Source of the DNA: Mycoplasma leonicaptivi ATCC 49890
Lineage (GTDB): Bacteria > Bacillota_I > Bacilli_A > Mycoplasmatales > Metamycoplasmataceae
Assembly (NCBI RefSeq): GCF_000622205.1
Contig: NZ_JHWE01000005.1
Span: 10,990 to 46,474 of the forward strand
Direction: 5' to 3'
Length of the DNA: 35,485 nt
Shown here: positions 23,850 through 34,395 of the stretch, piece by piece
How the letters are laid out: each line of letters starts with the position of its first letter
How positions within the stretch are numbered: position 1 is the stretch's first letter
Translations under genes and position numbers: made by a program
Notes under the pieces: model-generated
Seen by the model: the letters and a program-made list of their open reading frames with translations, nothing else
Told to the model about the DNA's origin: nothing
The model's database searches: none

Positions 23850-25481
23850 TTAATTTAAAAAATAACACATTTTTACTCTTAATTTTTCTTTAATAAGTTC
23901 ATCAAGATTAGCCGGCGGATTTTCATATATTAATACAAAATTTTTGTTTTTAACATTATTAATTAAATTTAGAATTTCATAAAAAACATTTGTTTTATTC
24001 ATATTTTTAGTAATTTTATTTCCAATTATTAAAATACTTAATTTGTCTATATTTTTAAGAGTATCTAAAATATATTTATTTATTGTATTGATATAAAGTC
24101 CAATTATTATACCTTTTTCATAATTAATATTTATCTTATCATTTATTTTTTGAGTATTGAATAAATTATTATATGAATAAATTATTGGTATTGGTAAATT
24201 TTTATTTGGATTAAAAGTTTCTTTTAAAAAAGTTTCCTGTGAAATTTTAATAAATGAATTTTTATTCAATAAATTTAAATTTTCTTTTTTAGATATTGAG
24301 TCATACCATTTTTTTTCAAATAAAAATTTCTCATAATAAATTGAATTGAAAAAATCCATTCATTGATTTCCAATATTTGAATTATTAAGTTTAAAAGTCA
24401 AAAACTTTAAAGTGCTAACAGAGTTATTATTATAATTGACAATTTTAATTTCATCAATGGTAAAATCTTGTTCTCTAATGTTGTTATTGATATTTTGATA
24501 TTTTTGTAACATATGATGAAAAGTTTTAAATTTTTCAGTATGGATTATACTTTTATTTAAATTTATGTAATTACTATTTATATTTATATAATTATTTTTA
24601 TTATAATTTTTTGAATTATAAAAAATGTTATATAAAGAAAATTGTAAAATACTTTTAATATTTTCTAAATCAGAAAATTCTTTTATTTGACCATACTCAA
24701 GAAAAGTATATGTTGTAAAAATTTTTGAATAATGATTTTTTGTTAGTTGAATATGATTTTTATCCTCTAGTAAATTTTTTTTCTTAGAAATAAAAAACAA
24801 AATACCATCTTGACAAAAATAATATGTATTCTTTTTAGATAAATTAAATTGCACATAAATATCAATTAATTCATCTGCTATTAATACTTTATTAAAATGT
24901 TCAGGTTTTAATAAAAAACCTAATATTTTAGCATTAGAAAAACCAAGTTTTATGTCTTTATTATTTGATAAATTAATAAGTTTTAAATTATTCGTTTTAT
25001 AATCTTTTCTTGATCAGTATAAAGAACAATAACTTTCTGATAAATTATCTGACTTTTTAATTTTTAATAACATTGTTTTGTTGTTAAAAATAGTTTTATC
25101 AAAATATGCAATAATTCTTTCGAATAATGTAAAATTTTGTCTAAAATCTTTATTTATTTTAACCGATATTTCTGTTTCAGTTTTATTTATATCTGATAAT
25201 GAATCAGTAATCATTTTTTTACTTTTTTCATCAAAATATTCTAAAAAACTATTTATTTCTAAAAAACTATATTTTTTAAATTTTGTTTGTTTAGCATCAA
25301 AAGGTGTTGATAAAAGATTATATTTTTCTGAAAGACGTAAAACTCTATAGTTATTATTATCAATTCTAAAAAATATTATTCCAGATGATGATCTATAATA
25401 AAAATATGAAATGAAAAATGTAAATAAAAATAATGTAACAAGAAGAATAACTAGTATTAAAGTAATAAAAAATATATTCAT
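23850..25481 (-). CDS. Membrane-anchored protein of unknown function, possibly a decayed PAS/GGDEF/EAL protein
   Basis: A 543-residue protein with a single N-terminal membrane anchor (about 4-28) and a large cytoplasmic part rich in Asn, Lys and Ile. No standard catalytic motif is present, but the layout recalls membrane signalling proteins. After the anchor comes a PAS-like start (GIIFFRIDNNNYRVLRLSEK, from about 34). About 183-230 resembles a GGDEF domain (HFNKVLIADELIDIYV, then YFCQDGILFFIS where GGDEF would stand). The last 110 residues have the order of an EAL domain C-terminus (EILNLINNV, then FVLIYENPPANLDELI at 515-530, and KMCYFLN). All catalytic residues of those families are missing. 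The ATG overlaps the pcrA stop by one base, and gyrB starts nine bases after the stop. Trp codons are UGA. The domain reading is inference. Confidence 0.7.
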
Positions 25482-27700
25482 TATCTACTAATAATTCTTA
25501 TAGCGTGATGTAATTTATTCAATCTTTTTGTTTCACCATTTTTATGGAACTTAATAAGAACATCATTATTCCCATTAATTTCAATAACTTCACCTTCACC
25601 AAAAATAACATGTGAGATAATATCACCAACAATCATTTGTGAATTTTTTGTTATATTTTCAGTAACATCATCATCGGGTGTAAGAGGTGACATATTTTCA
25701 TTAGTTTTTAATAAAATAGTTTCAGATAAATTGATCCCCATTTCTTCAAGAAATTGTGAAGGATGTTTTGGTTTTTTTGTTGTATGATGATAACCTCTTG
25801 CAGAAGTGATATAAAGATTTCTTTTAGCTCTTGTTATTGCAACATATGCTAATCTTCTTTCTTCTTCTAATAAATCTTCTGTATTAGAATCTCCTCTACT
25901 ATTTAAAAAAGCATTTTTTTCAAATATTCTATAACTTGGAAAAATTTCTTGATTCATACCTACCAAGAATAAGTTATCATATTCAAGACCTTTAGCAGAG
26001 TGGATTGTCATTAAAGTAACATAATTTGTTTCAGTATACAATTCATCTGTTACTGTCATTAAATTTACCATATTTAAATAATCATCGACGCTTTTGTTTT
26101 TGTTTTTCTTTTGTCAAATATCAATAGAGCTAAGTAATTCTTTAACATTGTCTTTTGCAGTACCTCTTAGGTTTTTATTATTTTCTATACTTTCATAGTA
26201 TTTAAGTTCATTTAATAAGGAATCAAGAACCCTTGTTATTGTATACTTACCTGATCTGAGGGAATTACTATGATCATTAATAGATTTAATAAAGGGATGT
26301 ATTTTATTAATGATAACCTCTTTTGGAACAGGTAATTTTTTTATTTCTTGTTTCATTGTATTATAAAGTGACTTACCAACTTCTTTTGAAAAACTTCTAA
26401 TAGCATTAAGTGTTTTTTCTCCTAAACCTCTGTTTGGAACATTTACAATTCTTTCAAATGAAATTTCATGTCCATCTCATAAAACACGTAAAAATGCAAT
26501 AACATCTTTTATTTCAGATCTTTGATAAAATTTTGTTCCATTAATAATTTTATGAGGTATGTTTTCTTCAATTAATACTTGCTCAAAAGCTCTTGAATAA
26601 TAGTTTGTTCTAAAAAGAATTGCTATTGTTTTGAGTTGATTTTTATTTTTTTTCAATTCATTAATTTTATTAACTACATATCTTGCTTCAGCTTCTTCAT
26701 TAAAACTATTAAAGTACTGTATTTCTGAATTTTGTTCTTCATTTTCTTTTTGCAAAGTAACCAAATCTTTACTAAAACGTTTTTTATTATATTTAATTAG
26801 TTTATTTGCAGCATCTAATATTTTTTGTGTAGATCTGTAGTTAATGTCTAAAATAACAGTTTTTGCATCGTTAAAATCTTTATCGAAATTAAGGATTAAA
26901 TTAACATCAGCACCACGTCAGTTATAAATAGTTTGATCTGGATCACCAACAATGCATAAATGTGTTTTATCAGTTACAAGCATTTTGATAATTTCATATT
27001 GAATACTTGATGTATCTTGAAATTCATCCACTAAAATATAATTATATCTATCTTGGTATTTCTTCAAGATATCCGGTCTAAGTTGAAATAAAGTATGTGT
27101 TGTAAGAATAAGGTCATCAAAATCCATTGAACCTTGTCTTGCCAATTCATTTAGATAAGCATGGAATATTTCTGTTAAAATTGTGTCATTTTCTTTTTTT
27201 AGTTCATCAGAAAATTGAGATGGATTATTTGTGAAATTTTTTGCTCATGTAATGTATTGAATAGCACTTTGATAACTAACTTCATTTGTGGTAATATTTA
27301 GTTGATCATAAATTCTTTTTAATAATTTTATTTTATCTTCTTCATCAATTATATAAAAGTCATTGCGATAACCTATTGCTCTTACGTCTTTTCTTAACAC
27401 AGAAGTACAAAATGAGTGAAAAGTCATTACGTTTAATTCTTCTTTATTATTTTGACAATATTTTTCAATACGATTTACCATTTCTTTTGCTGCTTTATTA
27501 GTAAAAGTGACAGCAAGGATTGCTCTTGGTGAAATACCAAGATCATTTATCAAATAAGAAACTTTTCTTGTTAAAACTTTAGTTTTTCCAGTTCCTGCAC
27601 CCGCTATTATTCTTAAATTTGTGTCAAAATAAACAACAGCTTCCTTTTGTTTTTCGTTTAAATCTGATAATAAATCAACTTTTTTAAGTAATGGTAACAT
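25481..27700 (-). CDS. pcrA: ATP-dependent DNA helicase PcrA/UvrD
   Basis: A superfamily 1A 3'-5' helicase acting in nucleotide excision repair, mismatch repair and removal of RecA filaments. It has 739 residues, the length of PcrA. Motifs in order: Q-motif [11 protein letters not shown], Walker A AGAGTGKT (33-40), [11 protein letters not shown], Walker B DEFQDTSS (225-230), [13 protein letters not shown], the [11 protein letters not shown] region, and motif [13 protein letters not shown]. The C-terminus carries the tudor-like fold known to bind RNA polymerase ([16 protein letters not shown]). UGA is Trp in the motif III segment and elsewhere. It starts after AAGAAAGG and ends TAATG, overlapping the next gene by one base. 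Confidence 0.95.
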
Positions 27701-27714
27701 AAATAACCTTTCTT

Positions 27715-28371
27715 TTATTCGTTTTTAATTTCTGAAAAATATCTAAATTTTCTTCTGGTATTTAGTTCTGGAACAAACTTAATATCATTTTCTACTTCCA
27801 TAATATTTATCATTTTATTTTCAACAATTCTACTATCAGTTAAAATATCGTTTAAACCTAATTTTTTTTTATTAAATAAAATCATAAAATAACTGATTGT
27901 AAATATTGAAAAATGTATTGTTAATAACATTATGATAATTTGAAGAATAATTTTATTTAATAATGTTTGTTTAATTTCTCATATTTGTTTTTTTTCATTA
28001 AAAAATAAAGAATCTTTTGAAAAAAAGATTAAAGTTAATACCCATGGAAGAGATAATAAAAAAGAATTAAAAACATTTCTTAAAAATAGAGTTTTAATTC
28101 TAAAATCTTTTGTCTGAGAATCAATTATTTTTATTTTTATTAATAACATACCTAAAGTTTTGCCTTTTGTAAAAATAGGTATTATTAAATAAAAAAAGTT
28201 TAAAATAAGAATGATTACAGTTATTATTGAATAAAATATTGAATCTATAATTTTATTTTGTGGTTTAATTAAAAAAGGTAACACAATACAAATAAAGAAA
28301 AAAAATAAAATAATTATTAAATCTAAAAAATTCGCTAAAAACCTTTTGGATAATGAAGCGTTCTTATACAT
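27715..28371 (-). CDS. RDD-family membrane protein
   Basis: A 218-residue protein with the RDD pattern: near the N-terminus SLSKRFLANFLDLIIILFFF (Arg and the first Asp of the motif), a second long hydrophobic hairpin, and GKTLGMLLIKIKIID in the middle, which is the hallmark loop of the family. A third and fourth membrane pair follows, and the tail is polar (MINIMEVENDIKFVPELN). RDD proteins are poorly understood; some are linked to ion exchange or accompany other membrane proteins. It lies three bases after the glycosyltransferase gene and 14 bases before pcrA. Two UGA codons are Trp. Ribosome site is weak (GAG), which suggests translational coupling. Confidence 0.82.
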
Positions 28372-28374
28372 AAT

Positions 28375-29394
28375 TTACTCTAAATTTTTTAATATTTTTG
28401 TTTTGTGTAATTTTTCAACATCTTTTAATAATAATAAAACTTCAGGGTTATTTTGCAATAAATAAGTATTAGAAGTATAATAGTTATTTTTTTTATACTC
28501 TTCATCTAATTTGTACAAGTAGATATTGTGTTTTTCTAAAAGTAGATTACTTCTTTTTTCTTTAATTTCTTCTTTAGAATTTGGGTAAAGTTTTTTGTAT
28601 CTAAAAGTAGTTTCTTTTAAAAAAGCAGTTAAAATAAGTTTAACAAAATATAATTTTGCATATCTTACTTCTTCGTATAGTTTTCTATTTTGCATATCTA
28701 ATTGATTTAAAAGATTATCAAAAGTTTCGTTAATTGTTTTTGTGTTTAAAACAACATCTGAACCGAAGTATTCTCTGTGGATTCTAAAATCTAAATATAA
28801 ATATGTTTTTGCTTCAAATAATAATTGATAATTTAATTCTAAACAAATTTTTGAATCATTTATTATTTTTTGTTTATATTTTGATATTTTTTTTATTAAA
28901 TTTTTTTTAAAAATTTTATTAAATATAAAAGGGAATGAATAAGCATATGGTAGAGCATTATTCTCGAGGTTAATTACTTGTTTATCTATTAAACGAGCTT
29001 TTGGTTTTCATGAAATAGATCCAATAAGTCTTGGTTTAAATTCTAACACATCAACATTATATTTATATGCGCTTTCTATCATTTTGTCAATATATGTATC
29101 TTTTAAAGTGGTGTCAGAGTTTAAAACTGTTACAAACGGATATTTAGCAATTTTAAAAGCGCTTAAAAGATTATATTGAAAAGAATAATTTTTTGTGTTG
29201 TAAATAATAACAAGTCTTTGACCGAAAAAAGCAAAATATTTATCAATTAATTTAAAAATATTTTTTTGATCTGTTTTATTTGAAACTACCAAAATTATTT
29301 CAAAATCTTGATTAGTTTGTTGTTGCAAACTATTTAAATAATTATCAATATTTTTTAAATTATTTGATACCAATGATATTAATGATAACTTCAT
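28375..29394 (-). CDS. Family 2 glycosyltransferase (predicted)
   Basis: A 339-residue protein. The first 130 residues form a GT-A fold: LISLVSNNLKNIDNYLNSL, then QDFEIILVVSN and PFVTVLNSDTTLKDTYIDKM, where NSDTTL stands in place of the DxD or DSDD metal and nucleotide-sugar site. The remaining 200 residues are helical and Lys-, Leu- and Tyr-rich (EVRYAKLYFVKLIL, KLDEEYKKNNYYTS), without membrane segments, and may hold the acceptor or contact the membrane. In mollicutes such enzymes make glycolipids or capsular sugars; the substrate here is unknown. It is the first gene of the minus-strand block, with AAAGGGGT before the ATG. The motif is weak, so activity is not certain. Confidence 0.78.
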
Positions 29395-29520
29395 TTTTAC
29401 CCCTTTATTTTATACAATTAATTTTATCATATTTTAGGTTTTTTTCTTATGAATTAATAGCTTAAAACCATATAAAAATAAGCATTTTTTAATATTTTTT
29501 ATATCTAAAAAAGATTGTTA

Positions 29521-29526
29521 TATAAT
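29521..29526 (+). promoter_or_regulatory. -10 box of the nusB-suf-nadD operon
   Basis: TATAAT lies 32 bases before nusB in the 164-base divergent spacer. The opposite strand must hold the promoter of the glycosyltransferase gene; TATAAA-like sequence lies there near 29408-29415. AAAGGA precedes the nusB ATG. Confidence 0.55.
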
Positions 29527-29558
29527 TGATTAAAAATCATTGCGTGAAAGGAAAAAAT

Positions 29559-30020
29559 ATGGAAATCAAAACAAAAAGTATGCGCCAACAAAGGATAGAA
29601 GTTATTCAAACGATTTATAAAAATGAATTATTAGAAAATAAATATAATGCTTCTGAAATACTTAAAGATAATTATTTTTTTACAGATTTACAAAAAGAAA
29701 AAGTAATGAAAATTGAAAAAAGGTATCATTGAATCCTTGAAATTATTAAAAAATTAATGAATAATGATTGAAAATGAGACAGAATAAGTCCTTTAATTAG
29801 GGGTATTATCATAAATGCTGCTTCTGAAATGTTTGATATAGATGCTAAAATAGCAATTAATGAAGCAATTGAAATAACAAAAATTTATTTTGGTAAAACT
29901 ACTGATGAAAACAATAAGTTAAATGAATTGAACTATTTTAAATTTGTTAACGGTTTATTAGAAAACTTTTATAAAGCTAAAGTAAAAATTGCAGCATACT
30001 CTCAAATTATTCAAAAATAA
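29559..30020 (+). CDS. nusB: Transcription antitermination factor NusB
   Basis: An RNA-binding factor of the NusB/NusE complex used in rRNA transcription antitermination. The 153 residues are helical with family marks: SMRQQRIEVIQTIYK at the N-terminus, ISPLIRGIIINAASEMF in the middle (the VDRAILRLAAYELL helix of other NusBs) and AINEAIEITKIYF followed by FVNGLLENF. UGA codes Trp at three places. The start at 29559 has AAAGGAAAA before it; an in-frame upstream start at 29526 would lie at the -10 box and is rejected. First gene of the operon. Confidence 0.9.
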
Positions 30021-30022
30021 AA

Positions 30023-30463
30023 ATGTTTAAAACCTTTTCTTTCTGAAGTTATTTTTATTTCAAAAAAATGCTTAAAAAAATTGAATACACCAAATTTGTT
30101 TTTATTCAAATGGGTATTATTCAAGATATTAATTTACTAAACTTTTTAGAAGAAATAAGAGAGTTTAAAAGTTTTGAGAAATTTATGAAATATTTTTTTA
30201 ATAAAATCATATTTTTTGAAAAAATTAGTGATAAAGATAAAATTATGATTCATAATTTTTATTATTTCTTTTTCTTTGAAATGATTTCAAAGTTTTCCTT
30301 TTATTGACACATTCAAGATAATGATATTAATTTGAAAACTAATCAAGAAAAAATTCTTTTTGCTAGCAAAAAAAGAAAATACTATTTTAAATTTTTAGAT
30401 CAATTTAAATTGCATAAAAATTATAATGTTTGACTAATCAAAATATTAAGAAAGGTTCGTTAA
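30023..30463 (+). CDS. Unknown basic, aromatic-rich protein
   Basis: A 146-residue protein starting two bases after the nusB stop and ending TAATG, overlapping the sufS start by one base. It is rich in Phe, Tyr, Lys and Ile (KYFFNKIIFFEKISDKDK, NFYYFFFFEMISKF) and has a basic end (LIKILRKVR). Hydrophobic stretches are short and mixed with charges, more like buried helices than membrane spans. Three UGA codons are Trp. I chose the ATG at 30023 because it abuts nusB; an ATG at 30068 would give 131 residues, and neither has a clear ribosome site. No family is recognised. Its place in the unit suggests co-expression with the Suf genes. Confidence 0.68.
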
Positions 30464-31629
30464 TGATAGATAATAAAAATATTAGAGATCAATTTCCTAT
30501 TTTAAAAAATATAGTTTATTTTGATAGTGCTGCATTAGTTTTAAAACCTAAAGAAGCAATTGAGTCTATTAATGATTATTATCTAAATAAATCAATATCA
30601 TCAAGAACTGCTGATACACCATTAGGTAATGAAGTTAATTATGTTATAAAAAACGTAAGAAGCAAAGTAGCAAAACTATTAAATGGTTCTGATGATGAAA
30701 TTATTTTTACAAGTGGAACAACTGAATCTATAAATCTTTTTGTTAATATGTTTGCTGATTTATTACAACCAAATGATATTATTTTATTAGACTCGTACAA
30801 TCATTCATCGAATATAATTCCATGAATAGAAATGTCTAAAAATAAAAAAGTTAAAATTATAATGTCAACAAATTTAATAGATGATATTAAAAATTATCAA
30901 AATAAAATTAAACTTGTTTCATTAAGTCAAGAGACTAATAATATATCAAATGGTATTTCTATGAAAGATATTTATAATGAGTGTAAAAAAAATAATATTT
31001 TACTTTTTAACGATGCAGCTCAAGCGATTAGCCATTCAGAAGTGTTATTTGATTTTAGTGATATTATAGTGTTTAGTACAAATAAATTTTACGGTCCAAC
31101 TGGTATGGGTGTTTTAGCGATCAAACTTAATTTATTAAAAAGATTAAGACCAAAAAAATTTGGTGGTGGATCTGTGGATGAAATTGATGTTTTAGGAAAC
31201 TGAACCCCCAAAAAAACAATTCAACTTTTTGAACCAGGAACCCCTGACTTAGCTGGTTTTTTTATGTTCAATAAATCATTAGATTTTTTTAATAGTATTG
31301 GATATCCAAAAACACAAGAAATTTTATTTGATTTATCAAATTATTTATATAAAAAATTATCAGAATTAAACAACATAAAAATATACTCTAAACCTGGTGA
31401 TTATATTTTTTTGATTAATGTAAATGGAGTTAATTCACAAGATGTAGCAACATATCTCGGAAGTAAAAACATTTATACCATTGCTGGTATATTTTGTGCT
31501 CATAATATTAGAAACATTCTTAATGAGCATTCATTTGTAAGAATTTCATTAGGTATATATAATGATTATTCAGATATTGATAAACTTGTGGAAGAATTAA
31601 AAAATGGAGGTGACTTTTATGCGTTTTAA
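30463..31629 (+). CDS. sufS: Cysteine desulfurase (SufS-type)
   Basis: A PLP enzyme that takes sulfur from cysteine as a persulfide for Fe-S clusters or tRNA thiolation. The 388 residues belong to the class V aminotransferase fold. They show IVYFDSAALVLKP at the start, FTSGTTESINLF for PLP phosphate binding, NDAAQAISHSEV, the Schiff-base lysine in FSTNKFYGPTGMGVL (Lys208), FEPGTPD, and the catalytic cysteine in AGIFCAHNI (Cys345). Group II (SufS) spacing is consistent. UGA is Trp at two sites. The start at 30463 follows AAGAAAGG and overlaps the previous stop. It overlaps sufU by 11 bases, the usual partner arrangement. Confidence 0.93.
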
Positions 31630-32056
31630 TCCAAATCAAGCAAGAGAAATAATAATGAATCACTATTTAAAACCACAAAATAAAACAAATTTATTAAATC
31701 CTCAATTGACCTTTTATAGTTCTTCATGTTCTGACAAATTAATTTTAGATTTTAAATGAGAAAATGAAATTTTACAAGATATTAAATTTGATGGTAATGG
31801 GTGCTCAATTTTTTTAGCAAGCGCAGACATTTTTATTAATCAAATTATTGGTAAAAATTATTTAGAAATTACAAACATAATACAAAATTTTGAAGATTTT
31901 TTAAACTTTAATGAAATTGAAGTCAAAGAAGATTTTGATTTTGAAAAATTAGGGGAGTTATGAACGTTTTTTAATGTTAAAAAACATTTAAATAGAGTAA
32001 ATTGTGCGATGCTTTTACCAAGTTCGCTAAAATCAATTATTGATGAAAAATTTTAG
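31619..32056 (+). CDS. sufU: SufU-type sulfur acceptor / scaffold
   Basis: A 145-residue IscU/SufU-fold protein that receives persulfide from SufS through a zinc site. The ligands are all present and closely match the published B. subtilis positions: Cys37 and Asp39 in SSSCSDKL, Cys62 in DGNGCSIFLASAD, and Cys129 in RVNCAMLLPSSL. The start overlaps sufS and has a strong GGAGGTGA ribosome site at 31606-31613, the best in the window. The 3' end overlaps the polymerase gene by 14 bases. In a mollicute with few Fe-S enzymes, the likely use is tRNA thiolation; that is inference. Confidence 0.9.
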
Positions 32057-33293
32057 ACAATATATATTTCATATTGACTTTGATTCTTATTTTGTTAATG
32101 CTTCTAAAACTGTTAAATATTGATTGAAAAATACACCAGTTGTTATAGCAAAAAATGATTTATATTCAATAGCGGTTTCGGCAAGTTATGATCTAAAAAA
32201 TAAGGGCGCAAAAGTTGGTATGAAAGTTAAAGAAATACTAGCAATTGAACCAAAAACAATTGTTATTGAACCAGATTTTGAACTATATCGAAAAATATCT
32301 AATGATATTTTTTATTTTTTAGGTAAAAATTATTGTGAAAATATCGAAATTGCTTCAATCGATGAATGTTATTTAACTTTTTCTATTAATGAAATATCTT
32401 CACATGAATCCGCTCTTAAAATTGCTAAAGAAATCAAACAAAATATTTTAAATTTATTTCAAATACCTATAACAATTGGTATATCACAAACAAAATGATA
32501 TGCAAAAATGGCAACTAATCATTTTAAACCTGATAATATAGGAATTATCAATTATGAAAATTACAAAGAGATAATTTACAAAAAAGATATTTCTGAATTT
32601 CACAGTATTGGACCTTCATTGTCACAAAAACTTAGAAAGATTGGTGTCATTCAAATTGAGGATTTGTTAAAATTTACAAATAATGATGCAATCTTTAGAA
32701 GTGTATTTGGTTCTACTGGTTTTAAATATTTAGATATGTTAGATTTTGAAATTGGTGAATTTTCTTATTCAAAATTTTTACATCAAAATAAAAGTATCGG
32801 TAATATGATAACATTACAATATGGTGGAGCAGATCAAGAAAGTATATTAAATGCACTTAATAAACTTTGTGAAAATGTGTCTAAAAGATTAAAAAAAATG
32901 TATCAACTTGGTAATTTAATTGCATTAGATATAAGACAAGTCAACAAAAAATGAATATCTAAAAATCATAAAATTAAAAAACATACAAATGATTTATTAG
33001 AAATCAAAAAGTATATCTTCAACTTATATCAACAAAATTTTGAAGATGATTTAATTATAGGTGTTGGTGTAAGAGTAGCAGGTTTAATTAGTCAATTTGA
33101 TTATTATGAAAAAGTAAGTTTGTTTGATACAAAAATCAAATATGAAAACAAAACAGTTGATAATATCATATCTAATATAAATAGACAATTAAAAAAAGAA
33201 AAAGTTATGACACTTAATAAACATATGAAATTAAAAGAAAAAGAGAAGGATTTTAATAAATATTCTGTTCCAGAAGGTATTTTTAAGAAATAG
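32043..33293 (+). CDS. Y-family DNA polymerase (DinB/UmuC type)
   Basis: A 416-residue translesion polymerase able to copy past damaged bases. The palm residues are complete: FHIDFDSYFVNAS (Asp12, with Phe17 at the steric-gate position that keeps out ribonucleotides) and IASIDECYLTF (Asp107 and Glu108). VSASYDLKNKGAKVGMKV is the family's finger segment, FHSIGPSLSQKLRKIGV a helix-hairpin-helix, and a little-finger domain follows. UGA codes Trp at four or more positions, for example in TKWYAKMA. It begins inside the end of sufU and stops seven bases before nadD. No LexA box is visible, so regulation probably follows the operon. Confidence 0.92.
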
Positions 33294-33300
33294 GAGAAGT

Positions 33301-34395
33301 ATGAAAATAGGTATTTACGGAGGATCTTTTGATCCGATTCATAAAGGACATATCAAAATAGCTAAATTCGTTATCAAAAATTTAAATTTAGATAAACTCT
33401 TAATTATTCCAACACAAGTCTCACCTTTTAAAAATAAAACAAAAGGTATTAATATTGAAGATAAAATAAATATGATAAACCTGGTTTTAGAAGATAAAAT
33501 GGAAATTTGTTTGTTTGAAGCAAAAAGAAATAATGTAAGTTATACGATTGATACTGTAAAATATCTTAAAAATAAATATAAAAATGATGAATTATATTTA
33601 ATTATTGGTAGTGATAATTTACCAAAATTAAATAAATGAAAAGATATTGATGAAATAGCTTACTTAACCAAAATAACTGTTGTTAGAAGAGATAAAAATA
33701 TTAATAAACTTAATTTAAAAAAATATAATGGCATTTTATTAGATAATCCCTTATTTGAAAAATATTCTTCAACAAATTTTAAATATGGTTTAATGAATTT
33801 AGTTGATGAAAAAGTGCTGAATTATATACAAAAAAAAGGTTTATATTTATCACAAATTCTTCATAATAATTTAAGTGCTTTAAGAGCAAAACATTCAGTA
33901 GCATGTGCAGATTTTGCTGTTTTACTTGCAAAACAACACAAATTTTCAGCAAAAAAAGCTTATATTGCTGGATTAATGCATGATATTACAAAAGAATTAC
34001 CTGAAAGTAATCATCGTGAAATTATTCAAAAGTTTCAACCAGATTTAATTAACACACCTAAACATTTTTTACATCAATTAACAGCAGGATTATGACTTGA
34101 AAATTACTACAAATTACAAGACAAAGAAATTATAGATGCGATTAAATGTCACACTGAATTAAAGCAAAATATGAATACACTAGATAAAATTTTATTTATA
34201 GCAGATAAAATTTGTCAAGGAAGAAAATTTCCAGGCATTCAAAAAGTTAGAGAACTTACGCTTGAAAATTTAGAAAAAGGTTTTGCACAAGTTGTAAAAA
34301 TTAATTATGATTTTAATGTTAAAAAAGGTATTATAATGTCAGAAAAGTCAATTGAACTTTATAAAAAGCATATGGGAGATTTATGGAACAAATAA
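33301..34395 (+). CDS. nadD: NadD-YqeK fusion: nicotinate-nucleotide adenylyltransferase with HD hydrolase domain
   Basis: Two enzymes in one 364-residue chain. Residues 1 to about 180 are the NaMN adenylyltransferase: GIYGGSFDPIHKGHI with the GxFxPxHxGH nucleotide site, YLIIGSDNL, and YSSTNFK where ISSTxxR is usual. From about 185 to the end is an HD-domain protein of the YqeK type, known elsewhere to cut diadenosine tetraphosphate: AKHSVACADFAVLLA (His198), AGLMHDITKE (His227, Asp228), later HQLTAGLWL and IADKICQGRKF. UGA Trp codons join the parts with no frame break. GGAG precedes the start, and the end overlaps the pseudouridine synthase gene by 13 bases. Similar fusions are reported in mycoplasmas. 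Confidence 0.92.
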
